Source of the DNA: Actinomycetota bacterium
GTDB lineage: Bacteria > Actinomycetota > CADDZG01 > WHSQ01
Direction of reading: 5' to 3'
DNA length: 17,384 nt
Assembly: GCA_019348445.1 (NCBI GenBank)
Contig: JAHWJK010000019.1
Coordinates: 1-17,384 of the forward strand
Both the position numbers and the translations under genes were made by a program. The notes beneath the pieces were generated by a model. The model made no database searches. It had not been told where the DNA came from and saw only the letters and a list, made by a program, of their open reading frames with translations. This document shows, piece after piece, positions 1 through 8,612 of this stretch. Every line of letters starts with the position of its first letter. Position 1 is the stretch's first letter.

Positions 1-35
1 TTGTCCTTTAACTCACGAGGGACGCCGACCTTCAC
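1..35 (-). CDS. ald: start of alanine dehydrogenase-like gene (partial)
   Basis: Only the first eleven codons are present, reading MKVGVPRELKD from a GTG start at 33-35, before the gene leaves the window. That N-terminus is the typical opening of alanine dehydrogenase and of the related NAD(P) transhydrogenase alpha subunit (M-K/R-V-G-V-P-x-E-x-K), where the first beta strand of the fold lies. Alanine dehydrogenase interconverts L-alanine and pyruvate plus ammonia using NAD. There is no Shine-Dalgarno site; instead a TATGGT hexamer ends 6 nt upstream, suggesting a leaderless mRNA. It lies on the same strand as pyrG, beyond a 68-bp spacer. The call rests on very few residues: PntA is the main alternative, and any Rossmann-like protein with this opening is possible. 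Confidence 0.55.
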   Translation of the reverse strand, partial: MKVGVPRELKD

Positions 36-41
36 AGGTTG

Positions 42-47
42 ACCATA
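42..47 (-). promoter_or_regulatory. putative -10 box of the ald-like gene, leaderless type
   Basis: TATGGT matches the TANNNT -10 consensus and ends 6 nt before the GTG at 33-35. Transcription starting about 6 to 7 nt downstream would begin at or next to the start codon, which agrees with the absence of a Shine-Dalgarno site. No good -35 hexamer is visible 17 nt further upstream. Confidence 0.45.
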
Positions 48-65
48 ACGCGCCTGCCCTCACCG

Positions 66-103
66 TTCTTTCTAACCATGGCGCGGCTATGCGCCCACGA
101 TGT

Positions 104-113
<10 letters not shown>
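66..113 (-). terminator. inverted repeat at the pyrG stop, possible terminator
   Basis: A perfect 10-bp inverted repeat pairs TTCTTTCTAA (66-75) with TTAGAAAGAA (104-113). The second arm contains the pyrG stop codon (TAA, 104-106). Inside the 28-nt loop a second, GC-rich pairing exists: GGCGC at 80-84 with GCGCC at 91-95. In pyrG mRNA this would fold as two stacked stems just after the stop. No U-run follows it, so it is not a classical intrinsic terminator; a U-less actinobacterial terminator or an mRNA 3' stabiliser is possible. Confidence 0.4.
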
Positions 114-1744
<1,631 letters not shown>

Positions 1745-1770
1745 CAGACCTCCATCGCTAGCTGTCCACG

Positions 1771-1796
1771 CCCGACAACGCCTAAAAGACGTCGGG
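1771..1796 (-). promoter_or_regulatory. pyrG leader hairpin 2
   Basis: A 6-bp stem, CCCGAC with GTCGGG, encloses a 14-nt loop containing UUUU, ending about 27 nt before the pyrG start codon and just upstream of its ribosome-binding site. It is short and has no U-tail. A role in pyrG expression is only an inference from its position. Confidence 0.3.
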
Positions 1797-1810
1797 ACCT
1801 GCCGGTGACG

Positions 1811-1856
1811 CCCCCGTCGAGGAATGCCCACAACAGATATGGACCTCGTTCGGGGG
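1811..1856 (-). promoter_or_regulatory. GC-rich hairpin between the MraY-like gene and pyrG (leader element or terminator)
   Basis: The outer arms CCCCCG and CGGGGG pair over 6 bp, and after a 2/1-nt internal loop the inner arms CGAGG and CCTCG pair over 5 bp, closing a 21-nt loop (1823-1843). This is the strongest stem seen in non-coding sequence in the window. It could end transcription of the upstream operon in the U-less actinobacterial manner, or form part of a pyrG leader if transcription starts near 1860. Confidence 0.5.
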
Positions 1857-1866
1857 AAGTCTCCTC

Positions 1867-1872
1867 ACGCTA
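1867..1872 (-). promoter_or_regulatory. putative extended -10 box for pyrG
   Basis: TAGCGT is preceded by TGC, giving the extended -10 form TGNTANNNT. Transcription would start near 1860 and give a leader of about 115 nt holding both hairpins. No convincing -35 is seen. Because the box is 27 nt past the stop of the MraY-like gene, pyrG may have both read-through and its own promoter. Confidence 0.35.
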
Positions 1873-1896
1873 GCACGACGGCTCGCGGAACCACGA

Positions 1897-2757
1897 TCAT
1901 TTCGGCGCGACTTCATCCTTCCGCCCTAGTCCGTCGAGCCAGCGGAGCGGCGGGACACGATCTATCGCCCGCGAGAAGCTCCACTTCTCCGACGCGAGAT
2001 TGAGCGCGAGCAGGATCGCGATCGCGACGAGGCGCCCCGTCTCGCCGAGAGAGGCTGCCAGTCCCACGCCGATCACGGCCCCGAGGGGATTCGCTCCGGC
2101 ATCGCCGAGCATGGCTTTCTCGCGGAGGTCCATCGGCAGCACCGCGACCAGAGCCCCGAACACGGGGGCGGCAGCAGCCGCCCATCCGAGATCCCCGAGC
2201 AGAACGAGTGGGACGGCCAGCATCACGACGACCTTGCCGGCGCGACCGGGGGCCCTATCGAGGAGATTGACGAGGTTCGCCGAAAGCCCCGTCAGAGCAA
2301 CGACTTCCACTAGATGTGCTAGCGGCGGCGCGCCGCGCGGCGGTAGGAATCCCGCGGCAACGGCCCCCGCCGCGACGGCAGCGCCGACCTTCACGATCCC
2401 GCCGGTGAGCGCTCGTCCTCGGAGGGCGCGGAGATGACCTTTGAAGCCGCGAGGCCGCTCGTCGCCACGAAGGTCATCCCACGAGCCGGCCGCTGCCATC
2501 AACAGGACGGCCCAACCCACCGCGATGCTCTCTTCGAGCAGGCCCACCTCGGCGACAGAAGCCAGCACCGCGGCAAGTGGAACTCCTACGGCGCTACCCA
2601 CCGCGATGGCTATCCCTAAGACTGCCGGCACCTCGAGACCACGGTGATTCGTCCTGATCAACCGACCGGGGGGCCGACCGACAACGCGCACGGCTACCGC
2701 CAACGTCACGACGACGCTCGCTGCGACGGACCCGGCGATGACGACGACTTCTCTCAC
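1897..2757 (-). CDS. MraY/WecA-like polyprenyl-phosphate sugar-1-phosphate transferase family protein
   Basis: This 286-aa protein is nearly all hydrophobic, with about eight to ten likely membrane segments. It carries the landmarks of the MraY/WecA/TagO family, which moves a sugar-1-phosphate from a UDP-sugar to polyprenyl phosphate at the inner membrane: an acidic pair in GSWDDLRG (Asp94-Asp95), an NLLDRAPGR motif (164-172) where MraY/WecA have a similar Asn/Asp-rich loop, and GDAGANPLG (218-226) resembling the family GDxGSxxLG. The middle loop is atypical, with Arg-Ala-Pro replacing the usual Gly-x-Asp-Gly, so substrate and even activity are uncertain. The GTG start at 2755-2757 overlaps the stop of the upstream gene as GTGA; a longer open frame upstream only runs antiphase through that neighbour. 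It probably starts or regulates a lipid-linked glycan with the adjacent GT4, murJ and phosphatase-like genes. Confidence 0.8.
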   Translation of the reverse strand: MREVVVIAGSVAASVVVTLAVAVRVVGRPPGRLIRTNHRGLEVPAVLGIAIAVGSAVGVPLAAVLASVAEVGLLEESIAVGWAVLLMAAAGSWDDLRGDERPRGFKGHLRALRGRALTGGIVKVGAAVAAGAVAAGFLPPRGAPPLAHLVEVVALTGLSANLVNLLDRAPGRAGKVVVMLAVPLVLLGDLGWAAAAAPVFGALVAVLPMDLREKAMLGDAGANPLGAVIGVGLAASLGETGRLVAIAILLALNLASEKWSFSRAIDRVPPLRWLDGLGRKDEVAPK

Positions 2758-4946
2758 GCTTCCATCTGCATCCGCAGGTGCGTGAGTAGTGCCAGCGGGA
2801 CGAGGAACGACAGGATCATCGCCGGTACGACGATGCCGGAGTCGTTGACGGCGAAGCCAAGGACGCACAAGACCAACCCGCCGATCAGCCCGGCCCTGAG
2901 CCGCGGGTACTCGGCCGCGAAGCGCCGCCAGCTCCCGCGCGGGCGGAACAACAGATACGCGATCACGGCGAGCGCCGGCGGGACGAGATACGTCCAGATC
3001 GTCGACCTGAACACCCGCAAGTTCGTGCGCGCTTTGCGCTCCAGCGTGTCGAAGAACACTGCGGCTCCTCGGTCCCGGACACTTGTAAAGAAGGTGCCGA
3101 GATGCGTCCGTTCCTCCAGGGGGCGACCCAGGTCGATCGCAAGGAACAGACCCAGCACCGCGATCGCCGCGATGACGCCGGCGACCAGAACGCGCCAGCT
3201 CGGTCGCTTTCCCAGTAGCAGCATGAACGTGATCGCCAGCGACGGGACGAGAGCCAGGACACCGCCGACGTCGCTCCCCAATTGCGGCGCACCATCGGCG
3301 ATAACGACGATCGTGAAGAGGACCGCGATAGCCGGTACGACCCAGCGGCGGCCACCCCACTTGTGCATCATCAGCGCTGCCGCGAGGATCGAACAGGCCC
3401 CGAGGACCGAGAACGCGCTGTTGCCGAGGCCGGCGAACCGTCCCGCGTTGATCGGATCGTTGCCGAACACGGCCATGAACTGGAGCGGCCCCCCCAACGT
3501 CAGGTCGACGACCATCAACGTGACCGTTGCCAGCGCGAGCGCCATCAGACGGTCGAGGGGTTGCGAGATCACGAACGAGACGATCGCGACGAGAGCGAGG
3601 TCGATCGCGATCATTGCCGGCACGAGCCAGATCAACCGCAGTTCGTGCGCCGGCAGAGGGCTCGACAGATAAACGGCAAGCGGGAACGACACGATCGCGA
3701 GTGCGCCCCACTCGAGACATCTCCTCACGAGCCGGTGTTCGTCGAGGTAACCGCCGCCTTCTCCCTCGCGACGCAGAAGCAAGACGATCAGCCCCAGCAT
3801 GAAGACCTGGAACACGACATAGCCGGTCGCGATGTCGGCTTGGATGCCGTGCGAATAAACGGCCTCGTCGTCGAGATCGACCATCGCAGCGACGCGGTCA
3901 TCGTGTTCGGAAGGTCGTGCGAAGAAAGGCCGGCCCAGCATCTCGGGGGGCTGCTCGACCCCGAAGTGAGACATCACCGTCGGCGCGACGTCGGGAAGCG
4001 TTACGAGGTCCGACGCCCGTGTCGAACCCGACGTCAGCATCGAGCCGGATGGGAAGCCGGGACCGCTCGCGATCGCGACTCCGAGGTGGTTCTCGGGATC
4101 CCACCCTGGTGATGTTGCCGAGACCACGAGCAGCAGGTCGCCTTCGGTCAAAGATCCCATGGCGACACCGACCAAACCGTCCGCAGCCATCAGCGCGCGA
4201 TCGGTCTCGTCCTGCAGCTCGTCTCCCTTAGTGATCGAGAGCTCGTCGACGCGCGTGAGATCCCCCGGATCGATGACGACGAGACCACACCCGTCCACCG
4301 ACAACGCGGACGAGATCGCGGTCGCGGCCGTCTCTGGAGATGTCCTGACGCCGAACGGATATCCCTCGGCGCCTTCGAGCATCACTTCCGACGTCGCCGC
4401 GAACGGTACGTCGCCGTCGACATCCATCACCGCGAGCGGTGCCCAGCGGCCGCCTCCGAACGGGATGGGCGGGTCGAGCCCAAGATCTGAATTGCCGATC
4501 GCGAACGCATAGAAGTCGTCGAGACCTCTCTCGAGAGCGGTGGTGAGCGCACCCGGGCGCGCTTGATACCCGGCCTCGTCGGCGAGCTCGCGCATCTCCG
4601 TCAGTCCCGACACGACCACATCGCGCTGGAACAACCCGTCTGGCGTCGAAGCACCCTCCGAGTGGGTACCGGTGGTGCGGCCGCCGTCGACGCGCGCCCC
4701 TGCGCCGATAGTTGCGAAGCCCGACGCATAGCTCGTACGCCCGGTAACGGTACGCACCGACATCGATCCGATCGCGCCCGACTCCGCGGCCGTCATGATG
4801 TTCGGCGGGTCGACGCGCGCCACATCGCTCCACGTCACCCCCGGCAGCGCCACGACCACCACCTTCGAACACTCGGCCGCCCGCGCCGGTTGCGGCGCGG
4901 CACCCAGCGCCGCAAGCACGACCGCCGCCACTACCGCGCGTCTCAC
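2754..4946 (-). CDS. alkaline-phosphatase-superfamily-like outer domain fused to a polytopic membrane domain
   Basis: The 730-aa protein begins with a signal peptide (about 1-24, AxA-type end at ARA). A domain of about 340 residues outside the membrane follows. It resembles the alkaline phosphatase/sulfatase fold: an opening strand VVVVALPGVTW with Asp41, a TGRTSYASGFATIGAGARV stretch where the nucleophile and nearby loop would lie, and NHLGVAIASGPGF then STRASDLVTLPDVAPTVMSHFG (287-328), where the family has its late metal-ligand and TDxAPT elements. From about residue 373 there are ten or so membrane segments, with two loops I associate with a family of bacterial membrane proteins: GRFAGLGNSAF (502-512) and GAPQLGSDVGG (552-562). 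Catalytic residues cannot be assigned with certainty, so it may be an enzyme or a binding protein. The GTG start overlaps the upstream GT4 stop as GTGA, and its own stop overlaps the MraY-like start the same way. A role in modifying an exported glycan is inferred. Confidence 0.7.
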   Translation of the reverse strand: MRRAVVAAVVLAALGAAPQPARAAECSKVVVVALPGVTWSDVARVDPPNIMTAAESGAIGSMSVRTVTGRTSYASGFATIGAGARVDGGRTTGTHSEGASTPDGLFQRDVVVSGLTEMRELADEAGYQARPGALTTALERGLDDFYAFAIGNSDLGLDPPIPFGGGRWAPLAVMDVDGDVPFAATSEVMLEGAEGYPFGVRTSPETAATAISSALSVDGCGLVVIDPGDLTRVDELSITKGDELQDETDRALMAADGLVGVAMGSLTEGDLLLVVSATSPGWDPENHLGVAIASGPGFPSGSMLTSGSTRASDLVTLPDVAPTVMSHFGVEQPPEMLGRPFFARPSEHDDRVAAMVDLDDEAVYSHGIQADIATGYVVFQVFMLGLIVLLLRREGEGGGYLDEHRLVRRCLEWGALAIVSFPLAVYLSSPLPAHELRLIWLVPAMIAIDLALVAIVSFVISQPLDRLMALALATVTLMVVDLTLGGPLQFMAVFGNDPINAGRFAGLGNSAFSVLGACSILAAALMMHKWGGRRWVVPAIAVLFTIVVIADGAPQLGSDVGGVLALVPSLAITFMLLLGKRPSWRVLVAGVIAAIAVLGLFLAIDLGRPLEERTHLGTFFTSVRDRGAAVFFDTLERKARTNLRVFRSTIWTYLVPPALAVIAYLLFRPRGSWRRFAAEYPRLRAGLIGGLVLCVLGFAVNDSGIVVPAMILSFLVPLALLTHLRMQMEA

Positions 4947-6034
4947 GAGCCGTAGCTCCTATAGATCTCGCCGAGCCGTTGCAGCATCTTTTCCGCCGAG
5001 AACTCCGCCACGACCTTCTCGCGTGCGGCAGCCGCGTAAGCCCGCGCTGTGTCGGGATCTCGCAACACGTCCGCGAGTGCGTCGGTGAGAGCGCCGGCAT
5101 CGTTCGGCGGGACCAGGCGCCCCGTCACGCCGTCTTCGACCAGCTCGCGGGTGCCCCCGACGTCGGTCGCGACCACCGGGGTCCCTAGGAACGCGGCCTC
5201 CTGGGCAGCGAGAGGCACCGCCTCCCATACCGACGACAGACACGCGACATCGGCTGCGGCGACCAGATCGGCCACGTCGTCGCGGAACCCCAAGAACCGC
5301 ACCCGGGCACCGATGTTGCGTGCCGCGGCCTGCGCCTTCAGCTCGGCTTCCAGTTCTCCACTTCCAACGATCGCGAGGACGACGTCATCGAGGTCCGCGA
5401 CCGCATCGATCATCACGTGAAGCGCTTTCTGCGGCGATAGTCGTGACGCCGTCACCACCAGGTGACTGCCGGCATCGAGACCGAGCTCGGCGCGGACCTC
5501 GTCACGGCTCCGCCGAACGACCGCGGCCTGCCCCACCGCCACATGTAGAGCTTCGATGCGCGCGCCGTCACCGTCGCGGACAAATGTCCGGAGATGGTCG
5601 GCGATATCGCGAGAAGGCGCGAGGACGAGATCTGCCAGAGTCACGACCGCTCGTTCCGCGCGCCGGTACAGGACCGACTTGAGGCGCCCAGATATATCGG
5701 GCCGGATCAGGTTGTGAACCGTGACGACGACGGGCCGTCCCCCTCGCCGCGCCGCGAGTCCCGCATCGACGCCGGCGCGGAGACCGTGCGCATGAACGAC
5801 GTCGTAGTCGGTTTGGAGCTCGACCAAGCGGCGTATCGCTCTCCGATGTCCGAAGACCCCAGCCGGGATCGACAGGTTCCGGACCGGTTTCGGCATGCGA
5901 ACCGGTAGATCGGGCGGACCCGCGACGTCGACGGTCAGTCCGTCGGTGCCGTCGAGGGCGTCTACGAGGTGAGCGACGTGTCGCGCTATCCCTCCGGACG
6001 CGTATCCGAGAACCTCCAGGACCCGAGTCGTCAT
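4943..6034 (-). CDS. GT4-family glycosyltransferase
   Basis: This 363-aa protein has the two-domain GT-B layout of retaining family 4 glycosyltransferases, which transfer a sugar from a nucleotide donor to a lipid or glycan acceptor on the cytoplasmic face. The N-terminal acceptor domain has the glycine loop SGGIARHV (13-20) and DVVHAHG (78-84). The C-terminal donor domain has ASRLSPQK (196-203), VGSGELEAEL and the E-x7-E motif EAVPLAAQE (Glu271, Glu279), followed by GTPVVATDVGGTRELVEDGVTG-type sequence (284-305). The ATG at 6032-6034 overlaps the murJ stop as ATGA, and a GAGGCGAGG stretch directly upstream can serve as the ribosome site; the longer open frame to 7381 is an artefact over murJ. 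Sugar and acceptor cannot be told from sequence; the neighbours suggest a polyprenyl-linked intermediate. Confidence 0.9.
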   Translation of the reverse strand: MTTRVLEVLGYASGGIARHVAHLVDALDGTDGLTVDVAGPPDLPVRMPKPVRNLSIPAGVFGHRRAIRRLVELQTDYDVVHAHGLRAGVDAGLAARRGGRPVVVTVHNLIRPDISGRLKSVLYRRAERAVVTLADLVLAPSRDIADHLRTFVRDGDGARIEALHVAVGQAAVVRRSRDEVRAELGLDAGSHLVVTASRLSPQKALHVMIDAVADLDDVVLAIVGSGELEAELKAQAAARNIGARVRFLGFRDDVADLVAAADVACLSSVWEAVPLAAQEAAFLGTPVVATDVGGTRELVEDGVTGRLVPPNDAGALTDALADVLRDPDTARAYAAAAREKVVAEFSAEKMLQRLGEIYRSYGS

Positions 6035-7632
6035 CCTCGCCTCGAGACCAGGCCACGCAGCCGCACCATCTCCGGCGACCTCAGTGCCGCCATCCCGACC
6101 ATGTACACGACTCCTCCTGTGAGCGTCGTCCCGGCCAGAGCGAGCAACGCCTCGAGGTTGGATGTGGGTTGCGCAAACTTGCCGACGACGACCATGGCCC
6201 CCGCGGCGATGACTCCCATCAGGAGAGAGCGCGCGACGGACGCGGACACCCTGGTCCCCGGAGTTGAACCCGCTCGTCGCGCGAACGATCTCGCGATCAC
6301 GATCGTTCCGATGAAGAAGCCGATCGAGTGGCCGAGCGCAAGGCCGGGCACTTCCCAACCCGGCTCGGCGACCGAGAAGAGCAGCGCGCCCGCGACGCTC
6401 GAAAGTGCGACGGTGATGGCGTTGATGATCGCCGGTCTTTTCGTGTCTCCGACCGCGTAGAAGGCGCGCGTGAAAACGAGGAACGCCGAGTACGACGGAA
6501 GCCCGACGGCGAACGCCCGGAGAACGCGCCCCACCAGATCCGATCCGGCCTCGGTCATGACTCCGTAATGAAGCGTCACGCGAGCTAGGTCCTCGGCAGC
6601 GACGAGCAAGGTCGCCGCGATCGGCACCAGGATGAAAGCCAGCATCGCCAGACCGTCTCGCAGCCGCGTTATCGCTCCTCGGACTTCGTCCTTCGCGGCA
6701 TGTTCGGCCATCGCCGTAAAGAGCACGTTGAAGATCGGGACCCCGAACAACGCGTGCGGCAGATAGAAGAACGTGTACGCCCACTGGTACGCGGCAACGC
6801 CGCCCTCGATCCGGTTCGCAAGCATGAGGACGACGATCAAACCTGCCTGGTATCCGCCCGCGTACCCCAGTGCCCATACGCCCAGCCGCGCACCCCTGCG
6901 AACGGCCGGGTGCGACATGTCCAGCTTGAAGCGGAAGCGCCACCCCAGCTTCTTCAACTGTGGGATCAGGCAAACGGTCATCGCGACGACCCCGAGCGTC
7001 GTGCCGGCTCCCAGCACCCACGTCTCGGCCGTGGTGATGTCGCCTACCGACGGAGCACGGTCGCCTCTCATCAGCGCGTAAGTGATGTACACGCAGATCA
7101 CGACGACGTTGTTGAAGATGGGCGCGATAGCGGCGAGACCGAAGCGGCGGTGAGCGTGCAGCGCCCCCGTCATGATCATCCCTACGCCGTAGAAGACGAT
7201 CTGAGGAGCGAACAAACGAAGGAATGTGGCACCAAGAGCTATCTCCTGAGCGCGCAGGCGCTCGTTCTCGACACCGAGCGTGAGGACCCGCATCACGAGC
7301 GGCGCAAACAGCGCGAGGACGAGCGCAAGCGCGATCAACCCGACCACAGCAACCGACGTCAGCGCATCGGCCGCGCGCCACCCTTCGTTGCGCTCGCCAC
7401 GCACTATGTATTCGACGAACGTCGGAACGAATACCGAAGTGAGGACACCGGCCGCGACGAGCTCGAATACGAGGTTCGGCGCGGTGTTCGCGGTCTGGTA
7501 CGTGTTCGCCAGAAACGTCGTTCCCATGGCGCCCGCTACGACGACGACACGGATGAATCCGGTGATGCGCGACGCGGCGGTCGCGATCGTCGTGGCGGCC
7601 GCACCTCGCGCCAGCGAGGTCGCCGCGGACAT
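6031..7632 (-). CDS. murJ: lipid II flippase MurJ (MOP superfamily)
   Basis: MurJ flips lipid II, the peptidoglycan precursor, across the cytoplasmic membrane. This 533-aa protein has the usual family length and about 14 hydrophobic segments. The opening SRITGFIRVVVVAGAMG, then NTYQTANTAPNLVFELVAAGVLTSVFVPTF, corresponds to the conserved first helices and EGAxSxAFVP region of MurJ. Later landmarks are QIVFYGVGMIMTGALHAHRRF and FTRAFYAVGDTKRP, both typical of the family. It lacks the kinase-like and carbohydrate-binding C-terminal extension of the mycobacterial homologue. The ATG at 7630-7632 shares one base with the mctB stop (TGATG), and its stop overlaps the GT4 start. Because it sits among a GT4 and an MraY-like gene, a dedicated flippase for another lipid-linked glycan is an alternative; a second murJ elsewhere in the genome would favour that. 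Confidence 0.93.
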   Translation of the reverse strand: MSAATSLARGAAATTIATAASRITGFIRVVVVAGAMGTTFLANTYQTANTAPNLVFELVAAGVLTSVFVPTFVEYIVRGERNEGWRAADALTSVAVVGLIALALVLALFAPLVMRVLTLGVENERLRAQEIALGATFLRLFAPQIVFYGVGMIMTGALHAHRRFGLAAIAPIFNNVVVICVYITYALMRGDRAPSVGDITTAETWVLGAGTTLGVVAMTVCLIPQLKKLGWRFRFKLDMSHPAVRRGARLGVWALGYAGGYQAGLIVVLMLANRIEGGVAAYQWAYTFFYLPHALFGVPIFNVLFTAMAEHAAKDEVRGAITRLRDGLAMLAFILVPIAATLLVAAEDLARVTLHYGVMTEAGSDLVGRVLRAFAVGLPSYSAFLVFTRAFYAVGDTKRPAIINAITVALSSVAGALLFSVAEPGWEVPGLALGHSIGFFIGTIVIARSFARRAGSTPGTRVSASVARSLLMGVIAAGAMVVVGKFAQPTSNLEALLALAGTTLTGGVVYMVGMAALRSPEMVRLRGLVSRRG

Positions 7633-8612
7633 CAGGGCGAGGGAGCCGGCTCGGGGATCACTTGGGTCGCCCCGGGGCCGACCCCGTAATGATCCGTTAC
7701 GCCTTCGAACGCTCGCTGGAGGCCCAGCACCACGGCAACCCGCCCCTCGACGGTATTCGCCTGATCGACAGTGGCGACACGCGTGCCGGCCTCGGGATCT
7801 TCTCGAACCGCAGGAACCAATCCCCACGTACTTTCCGCCGGTTCCGCGACCAGTGTGGGTGCGCCGCGGCTCGAGAGCGCCGCGGCCAGCGAAGCAACGA
7901 ATCCGGTGGAATCGAAATTCCGATCACCGGTGCTGCCTCCCACGATCAGGAACGTCGCATTGCTGGGAATGATGCTTTGGTCCTCCGGGGCGAGCACCGA
8001 TATGAATTCGTTCTCCTCCAGTCCTCGAAGTGTCTCTCGCAGACGTTCCTGCGCGACGTCCTGGGGCCGCGCCGACGTCGGTGCCTCGGCAGCAGCAGCT
8101 GCCAGCCGCGCCCCCAGTAACGCTCCGGCGTCGAGCCGCAGGTCCATGACCGACGAGGCCGAGGAATCGATCGCTAGAGCCAGCTGATCTCGTTCGATCT
8201 GATCCTGAAGCGCGAACTTCTCGCCGACTACGATCGTTGTCTGTATCTCGCCACCCGCATCGACTATCGCGTCGCTCACGGCTCCGACCATGTCGCCGTC
8301 GGTCCCCTCGATCTGGACGAGGACGATGACGCGTCCCTGCAGCGCGTCTGCAGTCAGCCACGACGCGGCTTCGTTGGCGAATGCGTCTGCGGCGGCCACA
8401 CGTCTGTCGAGTTGTTCGATCTCCGCCTGACGAGCGTCCACCCGGTCGCCGAGCGTCTGGATGTCCTTCTTGAGGCTCTCGACGAGCGCGTCGTTCAGGA
8501 CCGCGGTCCCCATGAGGATGCCGAGCCCGAGGGCGAGGAACACGGCGATGATCGAAACGAGGTGGTAACGGAAATCGATCAGAAGATCGCCCGCCTCACC
8601 GAGAACCACCAC
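7632..8612 (-). CDS. mctB: MctB/SteB-family copper transport or cell-division envelope protein
   Basis: The protein matches the family containing mycobacterial MctB, reported to limit copper accumulation, and corynebacterial SteB, which acts with SteA at the division ring. One N-terminal membrane segment follows the signature FRYHLVSIIAVFLALGLGILMG; a coiled coil (about residues 42-75) and an extracytoplasmic alpha/beta domain come next, with a Pro-rich end. The coordinates use the nearest conventional start, GTG at 8610-8612 (326 aa, 34-nt overlap with steA). A better start is probably CTG at 8580-8582, which gives 316 aa beginning (M)IDFRYHLVS like other family members, overlaps the steA stop as CTGA in the same way as the other junctions here, and has GAGGCGGG upstream. 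Direct downstream position from steA is the same as in mycobacteria and corynebacteria. I see no obvious Cys/Met copper-binding motif. Confidence 0.9.
   Translation of the reverse strand: MVVLGEAGDLLIDFRYHLVSIIAVFLALGLGILMGTAVLNDALVESLKKDIQTLGDRVDARQAEIEQLDRRVAAADAFANEAASWLTADALQGRVIVLVQIEGTDGDMVGAVSDAIVDAGGEIQTTIVVGEKFALQDQIERDQLALAIDSSASSVMDLRLDAGALLGARLAAAAAEAPTSARPQDVAQERLRETLRGLEENEFISVLAPEDQSIIPSNATFLIVGGSTGDRNFDSTGFVASLAAALSSRGAPTLVAEPAESTWGLVPAVREDPEAGTRVATVDQANTVEGRVAVVLGLQRAFEGVTDHYGVGPGATQVIPEPAPSP

Noticed and set aside
2758..3720. N-terminal extension of the MraY-like frame to 607 codons
   Set aside because: The extra part lies out of frame inside the phosphatase-like gene, is Arg/Pro-rich and has no membrane segments. 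The GTGA overlap start at 2757 is far better.
3282..4112. Plus-strand open frame of 276 codons
   Set aside because: Its composition is His/Arg/Asp-rich shadow sequence, it is antisense to the phosphatase-like membrane protein and it has no ribosome site or recognisable motif.
6035..7381. Extension of the GT4 frame to 812 codons
   Set aside because: The added part is a shadow of murJ in another frame; the ATG at 6034 gives the normal GT4 N-terminus and has a ribosome site.
7280..7972. Plus-strand open frame of 230 codons across the murJ/mctB junction
   Set aside because: It is antisense to two well-supported coupled genes and has low-complexity Arg/Ala/Thr/Pro composition.
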